Source: Okapia johnstoni (taxonomy: Eukaryota; Chordata; Mammalia; Artiodactyla; Giraffidae). From it: a stretch of DNA of 64,000 nucleotides. Within the stretch, counting starts at the first letter, position 1, and each line of letters opens with the position of its first letter. The notes beneath the pieces were generated by a model. It was given only the letters and a program-made list of their open reading frames with translations, did no database searches and was not told the DNA's origin. The position numbers and the translations under genes were made by a program. This document shows positions 36,051 to 48,534 of the stretch, piece after piece. The DNA is taken from assembly GCA_024291935.2 (NCBI GenBank), contig CM044322.1, forward strand, positions 24,675,405 to 24,739,404, in the 5' to 3' direction.

Positions 36051-37230
36051 AATAAAAGCAAAAATAAACAAATGGGACCTAATTAAAATTAAAAGCTTAT
36101 GCACAACAAAGGAAACTATAAGCAAGGTGAAAAGACAGCCTTCAGAATAGGAGAAAATAATAGCAAACGAAGAAACAGATAACCAATTAATCTCAAAAAT
36201 ATACAAGCAACTCCTGCAGCTGAATTCCAGAAAAATAAACGACCCAATCAAAAAATGGGCCAAAGAACTAAACAGACATTTCTCCAAAGAAGACATACAA
36301 ATGGATAACAAACACATGAAAAGATGCTCGACATCATTCATTATCAGAGTAATGCAAATCAAAACCACAATGAGATACCATTTCACACCAGTCAGAATGG
36401 CTGCTATCCAAAAGTCTACAAGCAATAAATGCTGGAAAGGGTGTGCAGAAAAGGGAATCCTTTTACACTGTTGGTGGGAATACAAACTACTACAGCCACT
36501 ATGGAGAACAGTGTGGAGATTCCTTAAAAAACTGGGAATAGAACTGCCATACGACCTAGCAATCCCACTGCTGGGCATACACACTGAGGAAACCAGAATT
36601 GAAAGAGACATGTGTACCCCAATGTTCATCACAGCACTGTTTACAATAGCCGGGACATGGAAGCAACCTAGATGTCCATCAGCAGACGAATGGATAAGGA
36701 AGCTGTGGTACATATACTCAATGGAATATTACTCAGCCATTAAAAAGAATACATTTGAATCAGTTCTATTGAGATGGATGAAACTGGAGCCCATTATACA
36801 GAGTGAAGTAAGCCAGAAAGAAAAACACCAATACAGTATACTAATGCATATATATGGAATTTGAAAGATGGTAACAATAACCCTATATGCGAGACAGAAT
36901 AAGAGACACAGATGCATGGAACAGTCTTACGGACTCTGAGGGAGAAGGTGAGGGTGGGACCTTCTGAGAGAATAGCATTGAAATATGTATATTAGCATAT
37001 GTGAAACAGAACACCATTCCAGGTTCGATGCATGAGACAAAAGCTCAGGGCTGAGGCAATGGGATGACCCAGAGGGATGGGATGGGGAGGGAGGTGGGAG
37101 GGGGGTTCAGGATGGGGAACATATATAAACCCATGGCTGATTCATGTCAATGTATGGCAAAAACCACTACAATATTGTAAAGTAATTAGCCCCCAACTAA
37201 AATAAATGAATTTATTAAAAAAAAAAAAAA
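36051..37230 (+). mobile_element. 5'-truncated L1 nested in the BovB
   Basis: L1 ORF2 3' end and 3' UTR. The frame at 36301-36864 matches the element at 13265-13828 almost residue for residue. It ends in a 16-bp A run at about 37216-37231. A GGGAGAAATAT block flanks both sides, a target-site duplication of about 19 bp. Confidence 0.88.
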
Positions 37231-37435
37231 AAGATTGCCGGGAGAAATATCAATAACATCAGATATGCAGATGACACCATCCTTACGGTAGAAAACAAAG
37301 AGGCAATAATGAGCCTCTTGATGAAGGTGAAAGAAGAGAGTGAAAAAGCTTAAAACCCAAAATTCAAAAAATGAACATCGTGGGATCTAATCCCATCACT
37401 TCATGGCAAATAGATGGGGAAACAATGGAAACAGT

Positions 37436-37655
37436 GGTGGTGGTTCAGTCAGTAAGTCATGTCTGACTCTTGCCACCCCATGCACTGTAGCCTGCCAGGC
37501 TCCTCTGTCCACGGGATTCTCCAGGCAAGAATATTGGAGTGGGTTACTATTTCCTTCTTCAGGGGATCTTCCTGACCCAGGAATGGAACCTGGGTCTCCT
37601 GCATAGCAGGCAAATTCTATACTTGCCCGCAGCTATGAGGGAAGCCCAGCTATGA
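37436..37655 (-). mobile_element. Bov-tA SINE nested in the BovB
   Basis: GGTTCAGTCAGTAAGTCATG through CCTGCATAGCAGGCAAATTC. Confidence 0.85.
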
Positions 37656-38339
37656 GGGAAGCCCACACTATTTCCTTGGGCTGAAAAATCACTGAGATGA
37701 TGACTGCAGCTATGAAAGTAAAAGAGCTTGCTTGCTCCTTAGAAGAAAAGCTATGACCAACCTAGACAGCATATGAAAAAGCAAAGACATTACTTTGCTG
37801 ACAAAGGTCCCTATAGTCAAAGCTATACTTTTTCCAGTAGTCATGTATGGATGTGATATTTTGATCATAAAGAAGGCTGAGCACCAAAGAATTGATGCTT
37901 TCGAACTATGGTGTTGGAGAAGATGCTTGAGAGTCCCTTGGACTGCAAGGAGATTCACCCAGTCAATCCTAAAGGAAATTAACCCTGAATATTCATTGGA
38001 AAGACTGATGCTGAAGCTGAAGCTCCAATATTTTGGCCACCTGATGGAAACAATGGACTCCCTGGAAAAGACCCTAATGCTGGGAAAGAATGAAGGCAGG
38101 AGGAGAAGGGGGTAACAGAGGATAAGATGGTTGGATGGCATCACTGACTGGCTGGACATGCGTTTGAGTAAGCTCCAAGAGTTGGTGATGGACAGGGAAG
38201 CCTGTCATGCTGCAGTCCATGGGGTGGCAAAGAGTCGGACACGACTGAGCAACTGAACAACAACAAAAGCAAACAGTTGCCACAAGAAGGACATGGTTCG
38301 GTGCAAGTAACTAGTTCACTTACCTCCCCTCGGTAAGTT

Positions 38340-38815
38340 CTCAAACAGCCTGTAGGGCCCACCATCAGTGCCTCTCAGTCTTGGAAATGTCTGGCTTCCC
38401 AGGGCTCACAACTCTCCCTACTCTCACATTCTCAGATTTAATCTTTTCATGTCAGTTTTCTCTGCTGATCCCATCTTTATGGAAAGAGATACTCTCAAAA
38501 GTAACAGTTTCCTTTTTAACTTCTAAACCCCACCAAAATTCTTTTAGTCTCCCTCCTCCCCAAGAGGAAAAAAAAAAAAAAAAACAAATCCAGACAAAAC
38601 GTATTTTATTCTGTTTGGGTCATTCACAGGGTCCCTTTAGGAATGACCCCCTCCACACTGGCTGGCCAGTCCCCACCCTTGCCTCCTTACTGTGATTTTG
38701 AGCCAGCTCTTACAGAGCAGCTCTGACTTAATCCCAGAAGACCAAGCACATTCCCAGTTACATTTCCCTTTAATAGGTTCATGATCTGCTCTTTCCAATG
38801 TAAAACAAGTCACAA
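38340..38815 (+). other. Conserved 5' flank of gene C
   Basis: GTGCCTCTCAGTCTTGGAAATG and CTCACATTCTCAGATTTAATC match 51690-51780 upstream of the orphan exon 1. The block is therefore part of the duplicated PRAME unit. It includes an A run at about 38568-38584. Confidence 0.6.
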
Positions 38816-38816
38816 C

Positions 38817-39020
38817 TTGATGCTGTTGTTGCTTAGTCGATAAGCTGTATCTGACTCTTTTGTGACCCCATGGACTATAGCTCACCAGGCTCCTCTGTCC
38901 ATGGGATTTTCCAGGCAAGAATACTGGGTTGCCATTTCCTTCTTCAGGGGATCTTCCCAACACAGGGATGGAACCCGTCTCCTGCTTGGATTCTTTGCCA
39001 CTGAGCCACCTGGGAAGCCC
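38817..39020 (-). mobile_element. Bov-tA SINE upstream of gene C
   Basis: GATGCTGTTGTTGCTTAGTC through TGCCACTGAGCCACCTGGGA and AGCCCC. Confidence 0.88.
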
Positions 39021-39204
39021 CAGTAAGTGACCCATTTAGAAGAACTCAACCAGTGTTCATAGAGTGAATCCATGGTTGAGCATTTGACTCTCCTCCCCCC
39101 ATGTATCCCTCCTGAATGAATATCTGATTCAATCAATTCATCTGATTATGGGCAAAGATCCAATCAGGATTTACCTGATGGACATTTGAAAATCTAATTA
39201 GGCA

Positions 39205-39403
39205 TCACTTTCTGATTGGATAGTAGCAGTTGGACAGGGGGAAGATGTGATTAGAAAGGCCTATAAAAACCTGAGGAATCAAAGAAGAGGTGCAGAAACT
39301 TCTTTCTCTGGAGTCGCTGTCTGTCTTCTCCAAGCTCCTTGGTGGCTTCTGCACCAGATCTGACCTCTGACCTCTGAGCACCGTGCCAACCCCAGCAGAG
39401 CTG
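39205..39403 (+). promoter_or_regulatory. Promoter and non-coding exon 1 of gene C
   Basis: TATAAAA lies at 39262-39268, with CTGATTGGAT (inverted CCAAT) about 45 bp upstream at 39212. Exon 1 would run from about 39292 to 39403, ending CAGAGCTG|GTAAGC. It contains GACCTCTGACCTCTGAGCACC, matching the orphan leaders at 14.4 and 52.6 kb. Confidence 0.72.
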
Positions 39404-40221
39404 GTAAGCTACAGACCTCAGCAAAAGACCCCTCATCTTACCTACGGTCAGCAGGTTTCCACTGGTGGCATGCAGCAGTGGAGTCAGGGAGATTTCTTTC
39501 TTTTCAGATGTATACATGGAAGCCTTTGGTTTTAAAGTGTAATTTTGCCTCAATCTCACAGTTTGATATGTGCTTTCCTTTATATTATTTAAAAATATCT
39601 TAACCAACAAGATTTTATTTTTTAATGAAAACCTCTAATTTTTAATTAATGTGTTTTAATTGGAGGATAAAAATATCTATATTTTTGAAATTTTATTTCT
39701 TGACATTAAAAATATTCAGTTTGTGCAAATAGCATTCATTTAAGGAGTCCGTTTCATCTTTCACAGCCTGTTAACTGTGGGAACTGAGGATGGAGGCTGT
39801 ATTGGGCTACATGATGGTCTTATTCCCATAGTTTTAAGGCTCCAAGTGATGATTTAAATATTTTCCCCCCAAAAAGATGGATCTTAACCTTCAGTTCTTG
39901 GTACCACTTCCCGCTGAGACACAATTAAGCAAAGTAGTGAATGGAAATGGATGGACCAGTGGTTAGGTTTCTTCCTTCTTGGTCCTTAAGAAATGCTTGT
40001 TCTGGTGCCCCTAGGGGCAGAGCTATGCCACTGTGCCCACTAAGCCCAGAGTGAAATTTTGCAAAACTAAGGCTCTTCTCAGTTGTCAGAGCAGAGACTT
40101 TAGCTCTGAGTTGGTTCCTCTGAAGGGTGGGGAGACAGATGAAGGGGTATTCATGCTTACCTGAGAAAGATGCCTTCTTCTCTGCAAGTTCTTACAGGAT
40201 TCCTTTAGGAGCAGATTCAGG

Positions 40222-43039
40222 ATGAGTGTCCAGAACCCCCTGAGACTCCTGAACCTGGCAGGAAAGAGCCTACTAACCAATGAGGCCTTGGCCACTTCTA
40301 CTCTGGAGTATCTGCCCATCGAGCTCTTCCCTCTACTCTTCATGGAAGCATTCTGTGGAAGACACAGAAAGACCTTAAAGGCCTTGGTTCAAGCCTGGCC
40401 CTTTGTCCGCCTGCCTCTGGGGGGCCTGATGCAGACACCTCATCTGGTAACATTACAAGCAGTGCTCGATGGACTTGATGTCCTGCTTGCACAGAAGGAT
40501 CGTCCAAGGTGAGTCAGATGCAGGTAATCTGGTAGGATGTGGGCAATCCCAAACAGACAACTGAAGACAGGAGAGTAGATGGCACATGGATGTGCCAGTA
40601 ACTTCTGATGATGCCAATGAAGAAACACAGAGACTTGGCCATTGGTGAGCTCACTTTGGGAAATGCCTTCCAGCAGTGTAGGAGTGCCTAAGATGCAAGG
40701 AAATCTGAAAGTACAAGTCTGAGCCTCCCCCCAGGGATGTTTAAGGCCACTAGAAGTAGAAAGCTAAGGAAAATGGAAGGGGAAAAGGAGATGGAGGAAG
40801 GTAAAGCAGAGAGGGGAGAGGAGGACAAGGCAGCACACGATGTCGGGAATTTGAAGTAAAAACTCATGTGGGAAGTCAGAGTGTTGCCTAAATTTTGTGT
40901 GGATATTATTAAAGTCATCACTGCCAATTTGCTGTTTCCCCACAGGAGGTGCAAACTGCGTGTGCTGGATTTAAGGAATACTGGCCAGGACTTCTGGAGA
41001 ATGTGGTCTGGATCCAGTGCCCATGTGCCCTCAAGCTCTTCAATGGCACCAGGGACTGAGGACAGGTCGAGGACCAAGAAACCCTTGGCTGCCTTCGAGG
41101 TGTTCATAGAACTTCACCTCAAGGAAAGGAGCATGGATGGATTTCTCAGCTGCCTTATGAGATGGGTGGAGCAGAGGAAAGTGTCCATACACCTGTGCTG
41201 TAAGAAGCTGAGGATTCTTTCATTTTCCATGGATAAAATTATGAAGGTCCTGAGCATGGTGCAGCTGGACTGTATCCAGGAGGTATACGTGAATCGCACC
41301 TGGCATCTGTCTACCCTGGCCATGTTTGCTCCTCTCCTGGGCCAGATGAGCAATGTTCAGAGACTCCTCATCTCCCACATCTACCTGTCTGATCCCGAGG
41401 ATCAGGAGGAGCACCACATTGTCAAAATTACTTCTCAGTTCCTAAGACTGCACCACCTCCAGGATCTCCATCTAGAATCCCCCTTCTACCTCGAAGGCTG
41501 CCTGGACCAGATGCTCAGGTGAGTGTGCATCACTGAGCAGTAACAGTAAATCCAACACTAGAATATCAAATGTACTGTCCCCTTTGCTGCTCCATTGTGA
41601 ACTGTGGTATCACATAACCACCCAAATCCAGGTAGGGGTCCAAACTGGGAGAGAGGCTCTGGAAAGGGACACTGTGCTGGAAACTATAGACTAGGGGTTA
41701 GAATCTAAGGGGTGGTTATCTGGTTTCTTCTTAGGAAGAGATTTCTTTTTTAGGTGACTTAGGAAAATAGGTAAGGGAAGAGGACATCGAACATGGACAA
41801 CTCCACCAGGCCTAAACATTTCTACACTGAAGCTCTGTGTTCTCCAGCTTTCTGACCAGGATGAGCCTATCTCAAATTCCCGGTCTGTAAAAGAATGCTT
41901 TTTGCTCCATATATGGTAAATAATATATGGGAAATGCATGATTCTGGAGATGATGGTAATAGGGCAGGTGTCAAAAGGATCATAAAAATTGGAAGATGGT
42001 TTGCAAATAAAGCAGGGATATAAGTTAGCCCCACGGTGGATGCTGTGGGATTTTGCCCAGGTTGGTCCTCTATGCAAGTCACCCAGAAGCCTCACCTGCC
42101 TGAGGTGGATGTCTGGGGCCAAAGTGTGTTCAGAAGGAAGCCTGGGTAAGAAGTCTTTTAAATATTTCTCTTACTATTAACTTTCAGCGATGCCCAATCT
42201 TGATTGAGACAAGATGTCAAGCTCTCCTCTGAGTTTGTTCTAGTCCATTCCATTATCTTCATTCCTCTTCATAAGGAAGCAGAGAACATTTTTCTCTGCT
42301 TGAGTAATGAGGAGAGAGAGGTTTTAAGACTCTATGTACTTGACCTGGTCACACAGAAAAGGTGAAATGACGAGCTGCAATGAGCTTGGCCATTCTGGGT
42401 ATTAATCCTTATCAGATGATCAGTTCAAACCTGGACTTGGGAAGATCACTTGTCTCTCAACTTGCAATCAACTTCTGCCTCAGTTTCCAATACCTAATTC
42501 CTCTCTTTCTCCCCAGGTGCCTGATGACCCCCTTGGACAACCTTGGGATTACTCGCTGCCTGCTTACAGATTCAGACCTGACCCATCTGTCCCAGAGCCC
42601 AAACATCAGTCAGCTAAAGGGCCTGGATCTGAGTGGGGTTACCATGACCTACTCTAGTCCTGAGCTCCTCCCAGCTCTGCTGGAGAAAGTTTCAGCCACC
42701 CTCCAGGAGCTGTACTTAGAGCAATGTGGGATCAGGGACTCCCACTTGGAATCCATTCTGCATATCTTGAGCCGCTGTTTCCAGCTCATGTCCTTCAGTC
42801 TGCGTGGGAATCTCCTCTCCATGGCCATCATGGAAAAGCTGCTGCGACACACCTCCGGGCTGCCCAGGTTAAGTCAAGAGCTGTACCCTGTCCCTCAGGA
42901 AAGTTTCAGCTCTAACAGGATCCTCCAACCCAGGAGACTTGCCCAGTGTCAGACTGAACTGCTTGAGATCCTGGAGGACTTGGGACATCCCAGGACCATC
43001 TGCATTAGCTTCATGCCCCTGTCCACCTTGTGGAGCTAA
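40222..43039 (+). CDS. PRAME-family protein, gene C, C-terminus frameshifted
   Basis: PRAME-family LRR protein, 460 residues as read. Coding exons are 40222-40508, 40946-41518 and 42517-43039, with acceptors TTCTTACAG (before 40198), CCCCACAG and CTCCCCAG, and donors GTGAGT. It begins [18 protein letters not shown], followed by [11 protein letters not shown] and [12 protein letters not shown]. Exon 3 has [17 protein letters not shown]. Exon 4 has [20 protein letters not shown]. Compared with gene B, an extra T near 43014 shifts the frame at about codon 453. The protein ends with [11 protein letters not shown] at TAA 43037-43039 instead of the CPHC tail. In the +1 frame the old tail continues to a TAG at 43089-43091, giving an exon of 575 nt against the ancestral 574. 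The first 450 residues are intact, so a stable protein is possible. Gene D is its closest paralog: their exon 2 products differ at 6 of 96 residues. Confidence 0.88.
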
Positions 43040-43383
43040 CACATTCTATTGTCCTGAGCCCATCATATACAGTGGTAATACCCTTGCTTAGTCTGTTGCA
43101 TCGATGAAAAGCTTTCTTCTGAGCACTTGGAAACTGAAATCTAGGACAAGATACATCGTGAAAGGAAAATAGAGCCATGGTTTCAGACATCTGCTCAATG
43201 TGAATGTGAAAAGGAAAGGTGATCCAGCAGGGAAGCAGAATTGCAGAGGGAAATACAGTCTCCCTGGAAATGGAATGCTTGTAGAGTCAGAACTAAGAAC
43301 CTTAATTTCTTTAGGTGGATTTGAGCTTGAGACTCACCTGTTGGAGTTATCCCTCGGTAGATGGCTGTAAAGAAATTGTTGGA

Positions 43384-43389
43384 AATAAA
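43384..43389 (+). terminator. Poly(A) signal of gene C
   Basis: AATAAA in GTTGGAAATAAATGG, about 345 bp past the stop codon. The flanking sequence matches the 3' flank of gene B, where the hexamer reads AATATT. Confidence 0.65.
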
Positions 43390-43439
43390 TGGTCCCTCAT
43401 TGTAAACGAATTGCTGCTATTCATGACGTATTTTTCCTG

Positions 43440-44590
43440 ATTTTTCAGTTCATATCAGGGAAATCTCCAGACATTGACTTTTTTTTAAGGCACTGACTTG
43501 TCTATGATCCAAAACCTTACCATTTCCACCAGGTCTTTATTCTACCTGGTGCATCTCTTACCTGCTTGCTTACTTCTGGAGCTGTTCAGTGGGGTAATAT
43601 ACACAGAGAGAAACACACTCAGGGGCCAATGAGCCACTCAAGTGAAGACCCCAGGCAGGTCTCTCACTGCTGACTCAGGCCATGACCCTGGACATGAGCA
43701 GTCCTCTTGTTTGTCCTGGTCCCTCCATAACTTTCAGTTATTGACCTTTTTGTGGGGGTGGAAAGGATTTTACTGAAAAAGGCGTGGCTCCCAATTCTGG
43801 AAGGGGTCGTCCACACTGCAGATAAGCTAAACTTCTGAGCCTTGCTGACCTATTACTCATGGTGGATAATGATCCTTCTTGAATTAATCTATTGACCAGG
43901 TAAGTTACATAATTTCCTTTAGCAAAATACTAAAATCATAGAGGCATGTAACATGGTTTCAGTGTTTCTATATCTCATTAAAAATTATATTCTTTCAAGG
44001 GTTACATTATATTAATGAGAAATTGTCTTTATTTCCATAAAATCTCCTGTCTCTCTCTATTACGTAAGACTATAATAGCATGTTTTGACATCAGATGTCA
44101 GGTTGTGTAACAAAACACTGTAGGTTTATGTGACCTCCTTGCCTGTGGTAAGATACTGTATTTGTCAGGGCTCTCCTGAGTAACCACTAGGGTACAGCTG
44201 ATTGTCGAGCAATGTGTCGGTTAGAGGCACTACCCCCTGTTTGGTTGAATTCCCTGTATCATTTATTCTCTGCCTTCCTTTTCTTCTTTTCCGTATCCTT
44301 GGATTCCACCAACTAGATCCTATAAAACAATATATATTCTTGGAAAACATCTGTGTGTAAGTAAATCTGAGCATTTCAAACCAGTGTTTTCCAGGGTCAC
44401 CTGTATATATATTAGAGGAGATTTAGTATGGGAATGGGCTTGCCTGGTTACAGAGGCTGAGAAGTCTCTCAGTCTGCTGTCTATAAACTAGAGAACCAGC
44501 AAAGACAGAGGTTTATCTCAGACTGAGACTGAGGACCAGGTAAGCTGATGATGTTACTCTAAGTATGGGGCCAATGACCTGAGAACTAGG
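43440..44590. other. Gene C to gene D spacer, nothing recognised
   Basis: No repeat signature or coding frame was identified apart from generic AT-rich DNA. Confidence 0.4.
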
Positions 44591-44594
44591 GGAA

Positions 44595-44915
44595 CTGCAG
44601 GGAGAGCAAACCAGTCAATCCTAAAGGAAATCAGTCCTGAATATTCATTGGAAGGACTGATGCTGAAGCTGAAGCTCCAATACTTTGGCCACCTGATGCG
44701 AAGAACTGACTCCTTGATTCTGGGAAAAATTGAAGGCAGGAGGAAAAGGGGATGACAGAGGATGAGATGGTTGGATGCCATCAATGACTCAATGGACATG
44801 AGTTTGAGCAAGCTCAAGGAGTTGGAGATGGACAGGGAGGCCTGGCGTGCTGCAGTCCATGGGGTCGCAAAGAGTGGTACATGACTGAACAACTGAATTG
44901 AACTGAGTGGAAGTA
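44595..44915 (+). mobile_element. BovB LINE 3' fragment
   Basis: AACCAGTCAATCCTAAAGGA, TATTCATTGGAAGGACTGAT, CTCCAATACTTTGGCCACC through GGTCGCAAAGAGTGGTACAT. Confidence 0.9.
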
Positions 44916-45365
44916 ATGGTGACCTCCTTCAAAAGGGCTTATGCCAAGACTGTTTGATTCAGTGCCCATAACCCCATGGCAGCCACTGTCAACCCACACC
45001 TCCACTGGAGATTGCTGGACACTCACAAGCAAGTCTAGGTCAGTTTCTTATGGAGTCACTGCCCCTTTCTCCTGGGCCTGGGTGGGCAAAAGGTTTTGTT
45101 TGTGCCCTCCAGGCTGTAGATTATCTGTTCGGTGGCTCTATGGGGGGGTTCATATGCCCTGTCTCCCAGGTCTGCTGCAGACAGAGACCCTGTCCCCATG
45201 ACAGGTCGCTGCTGACCGGTGCCACTGCAGGAGGCACTCAGACACTCAAAGGCAAGTCTGGCTCAGTTTCTAGTGGGATCCCTGGGTCCTGGTGCACATA
45301 AGGTTTTGTTTGAGCCCTCCTAGCGTCTCTGGTGGGTATGGGGTTTGATTCTAAGTGTGGTTTTT
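44916..45365. repeat. Possible LINE 5'-region sequence with an internal repeat
   Basis: ACACTCACAAGCAAGTCTAG..TCAGTTTC at about 45019 recurs as ACACTCAAAGGCAAGTCTGG..TCAGTTTC at about 45241. CATAAGGTTTTGTTTGAGCCCTCC and AAAGGTTTTGTTTGTGCCCTCC repeat likewise (period about 220 bp). It resembles ruminant LINE regulatory sequence, from memory only. Confidence 0.4.
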
Positions 45366-45648
45366 ATTCACTGCTGCTGCTGCTAAGTCGCTTCAGTCAT
45401 GTCCAACTCTGTGCGACCCCATAGACGGCAGCCCACCAGGCTCCGCCGGCCCTGGGATTCTCCAGGCAAGAATACTGGAGTGGGTTGCCATTTCCTTCTC
45501 CAGTGCATGAAAGGGAAAAGTGAAAGTGAAGTTGCTCAGTTGTGTCCGACTCTTAGCGACCCCATGGACTGTAGCCTACCAGGCTCCTCCGTCCATGGGA
45601 TTTTCCAGGCAAGAGTACTGGAGTGGGGTGCCATTGCCTTCTCTGAAT
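45366..45648 (-). mobile_element. BovA2 SINE upstream of gene D
   Basis: TCACTGCTGCTGCTGCTAAG through GGTGCCATTGCCTTCTCTGA, with both monomers present. Confidence 0.92.
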
Positions 45649-45819
45649 GACCTCATTAGTTAAACCCAATCAATGTTCCATGAATGAATCAATGATTGAG
45701 TCTTTGACACCCCTCCCCCCATGTATCCTTCCTGAATGAATTCAATCAATTCATCTGATTATAGGCAAAGATCTAATCAGTATTTACCTGATGGGCATTC
45801 AGAAATCTAATCAGGCATC

Positions 45820-45991
45820 ACTTTCTGATTGGATGGTAGTAGTTGGATGGGGGAAGATGTAATTAGACAGGCCTATAAAAACCTGAGGCATCAAAGAAGA
45901 GGTGCAGAAACTTCTTCCTCTGGTGTTACTGCCTGACTTCTCCAGCAGATCTGGCCTCTGGGTACCTACCCTGCCAACTACAGCAGAGCTG
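45820..45991 (+). promoter_or_regulatory. Promoter and non-coding exon 1 of gene D
   Basis: TATAAAA lies at 45874-45880, with CTGATTGGATGG upstream. Exon 1 spans about 45905-45991 and ends CAGAGCTG|GTAAGT. It is about 20 nt shorter than in gene C, missing part of the ACCTCTG repeats. Otherwise nearly identical for about 200 bp upstream. Confidence 0.7.
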
Positions 45992-46017
45992 GTAAGTTAC
46001 AGACCTCAGCAAAGGAC

Positions 46018-46240
46018 GTGTGTGCTAAGTCACTTCCGACTAAGTTAGTGTCCGCCTCTTTGAGATGCTATGGACTGTAGCCCACCAGGCATCTCTGTTC
46101 ATGGGATTCTCCAGGCAAGAATACTGGAGTAGCTTGTAACGCTCTCCTTCAGGTGATCTTACCAACCCAGGGATCAAACCTCAGTCTCTTATGTCTCATT
46201 GACAGGTGAGTTCTTTACCACTAGTGCCACTTGGGAAGCC
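46018..46240 (-). mobile_element. Bov-tA SINE in gene D intron 1
   Basis: GTGTGTGCTAAGTCACTTCC through GTTCTTTACCACTAGTGCCA and CTTGGGAAGCCC. Gene C lacks it at the matching place. Confidence 0.85.
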
Positions 46241-46639
46241 CTCAGCAAAGGACATCCTCATCTTGATGGTGAGCTTTCCATTGGTGGCAAGCAGCAATGG
46301 ATGTCAGGGAGATTTTCCTCTCTCTTTCTTTTCAGGTGTATACATATAAGGCTATCGTTTAGTCTCCAAGTGCAATTTTTCCTTAGCACCAAATATCTTG
46401 ATCTGTGCTTTCCTTCATGTCATTTAAAAATATCTTAACCAACTAGATTTTATGTAATGAAAACATCTAATTATTTGGAATTTTATTTCTTGATATTAAA
46501 AATAGTTTGTGCAAATGGCATTCACTTTTAGGGGTATCTGCTGTCTTTTTCCAAGGCCATTAACTGTGGAAGCTGAGGTTGGAGACTGCAGTGGGTTTCA
46601 TGATGCTCTATTCCCACAGTTTAAAGGCCCTAAAGTGAA

Positions 46640-46815
46640 AGTGAAGGTCATTCAGTCGTATACAACTCTTTGCAACCCCATGGACTATACAGTCCATGGA
46701 ATTTTCCAGGCCAAAATACTGGAGTAGGTAGCCTTTCCTTCTCCAAGGGATCTTCCTAACCCAGGGATCGAACCCAGGTCTCCCGCATTGCAGGCAGATT
46801 CTTTACCAATGAAGC
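46640..46815 (-). mobile_element. Bov-tA SINE in gene D intron 1
   Basis: AGTGAAGGTCATTCAGTCG through GCATTGCAGGCAGATTCTTT. Not present in gene C. Confidence 0.85.
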
Positions 46816-48534
46816 CACAAGACCCTAAGTGAGTGTCTAAAAGGTTTCCTCCTGAAAACATTGCAGTCAGCTTTCAGGCTCCTGGAATCCACTTCCCAGT
46901 GAAACATAAATTGAGCACAACAGTGAGTGGAAATGGATGGGCTAGCGGTTGGGTTTCTTCCTCCTTGGTCCTTATGAGATGCTTGTTTTGGTGCCCATAG
47001 GGGCAGAGCTACGGCTTTTTCCTCACTGAGCCGAGTGAAACTGTGCAAAACTGAGGCTATTCCACAACTGCCAGAGCAGAGATTTCCACTCTGAGTTGGT
47101 TCCTCTGAAGGGTGGGGAGACAGATGAAGGGGTATTCATGCTTACCTGAGAAAGATGCCTTCTTCTCTGCAAGTTCTTACAGGATTTCTTTAGGAGCAGA
47201 TTCAGGATGAGTATCTGGAACCCCCTGAGACTCCTGAACCTGGCAGGAAAGAGCCTACTAACCAATGAGGCCTTGGCCATTTCTGCTCTGGAGTATCTGC
47301 CCATCGAGCTCTTCCCCCCACTCTTCATGGAAGCATTCTGTGGAAGACACAGAAAGACCTTAAAGGCCTTGGTTCAAGCCTGGCCCTTTGTCCGCCTGCC
47401 TCTGGGGGGCCTGATGCAGACGCCTCATCTGGGAACCTTACAAGCAGTGCTGGATGGACTTGATGTCCTTCTTGCACAGAAGGATCGTCCAAGGTGAGTC
47501 AGATGCAGGTAACCTGGTAGGAGGTGGGCAGTCCTGAAGAGACAGGTGACAGTACGAGAGTAAATGACAAAGGGATGGACCAGTGGCTTCTGATGATGCC
47601 AGTGAAGAAACAGAGACTTGGCCATTGCTGAGTTCACTTTGCTGAATGCCTTCCAGCAGTGCAGGTGTACCCAAGATGCAAGGAAATGTGAAAGTACATG
47701 CCCCAGCCTCCTCCCAGGGATGCCTAAGGGCACTAGAGTAGAAAGTTAGGAAAAATGGCAAGGGAAAGGAGATGCAGGGATGTAAGGCAGAGAGGGAAGA
47801 AGAGGGCCAGGAAGAAGGTGATGTCAGGAATGTGAAGTAAAAGCTGAGGTGGGAAGTCAGAGTGTTGCCTAATTTTGTGTGGATCTAAAAACCATAGTTA
47901 CAAATCTGCTGATTCCCCACAGGAAGTGCAAATTGCATGTGCTGGATTTAAGGAATACTGGCCAGGACTTCTGGAGAATGTGGTCTGGATCCAGTGCCCA
48001 TGTGCCCTCAAGCTCTTCAATGGCACCAGGGACTGAGGACAGGTCGAGGACAAAGAAACCCTTGGCTCCCTTCAAGGTGTTCATAGAACTTCACCTCAAG
48101 GAAAGGAGCATGAATGAATTCCTCACTTACCTCTTAAAGTGGGTAGAGCAGAGAAACCCTTTCATACACCTGTGCTGTAAGAAGCTGAAAATTGTTTCAT
48201 TTCCCATGGATAATATTATGAAGGTCCTGAGCATGGTGCAGCTGGATTGTATCCAGGAGTTACATGTGAATTGCACCTGGCATCTGTCCACTCTGGCCAT
48301 GATTGCTCCTCTCCTGGGCCAGATGAGCAATGTGCAGAAACTGTTTGTCTCCCACATCTACCTGACTGATCCTGAGGAGCAGAATGAGCAGCACATTGTA
48401 AAAATTACTTCTCAGTTCCTGAGGCTGCACCACCTCCAGGATCTCCATCTGGAATCCCCCTTCTACCTTGAAGACTGCCTGGACCAGATGCTCAGGTGAG
48501 TGTTTACAACTGACCAGCAAATAGAGGGGAAAAG

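Larger units (their letters stand above)
35945..38275 (+). mobile_element. BovB LINE 3' part, split by an L1 and a SINE
   Basis: BovB sequence runs at 35945-36050 (TCACCCTGCTTATTTAACTT, GGCTGGATGAAGCACAAGC). It is interrupted by an L1 (36051-37230) and resumes at 37233 (GGGAGAAATATCAATAACAT, ATATGCAGATGACACC). A Bov-tA interrupts it at 37436-37655, and it continues to 38275 (GAGTCGGACACGACTGAGCA). Confidence 0.88.

Noticed and set aside
42649..42852. Antisense frames over PRAME exons, also at 40086-40343, 47023-47328 and 50267-50470.
   Set aside because: Shadows of the coding strand. They recur only because the exons are duplicated.
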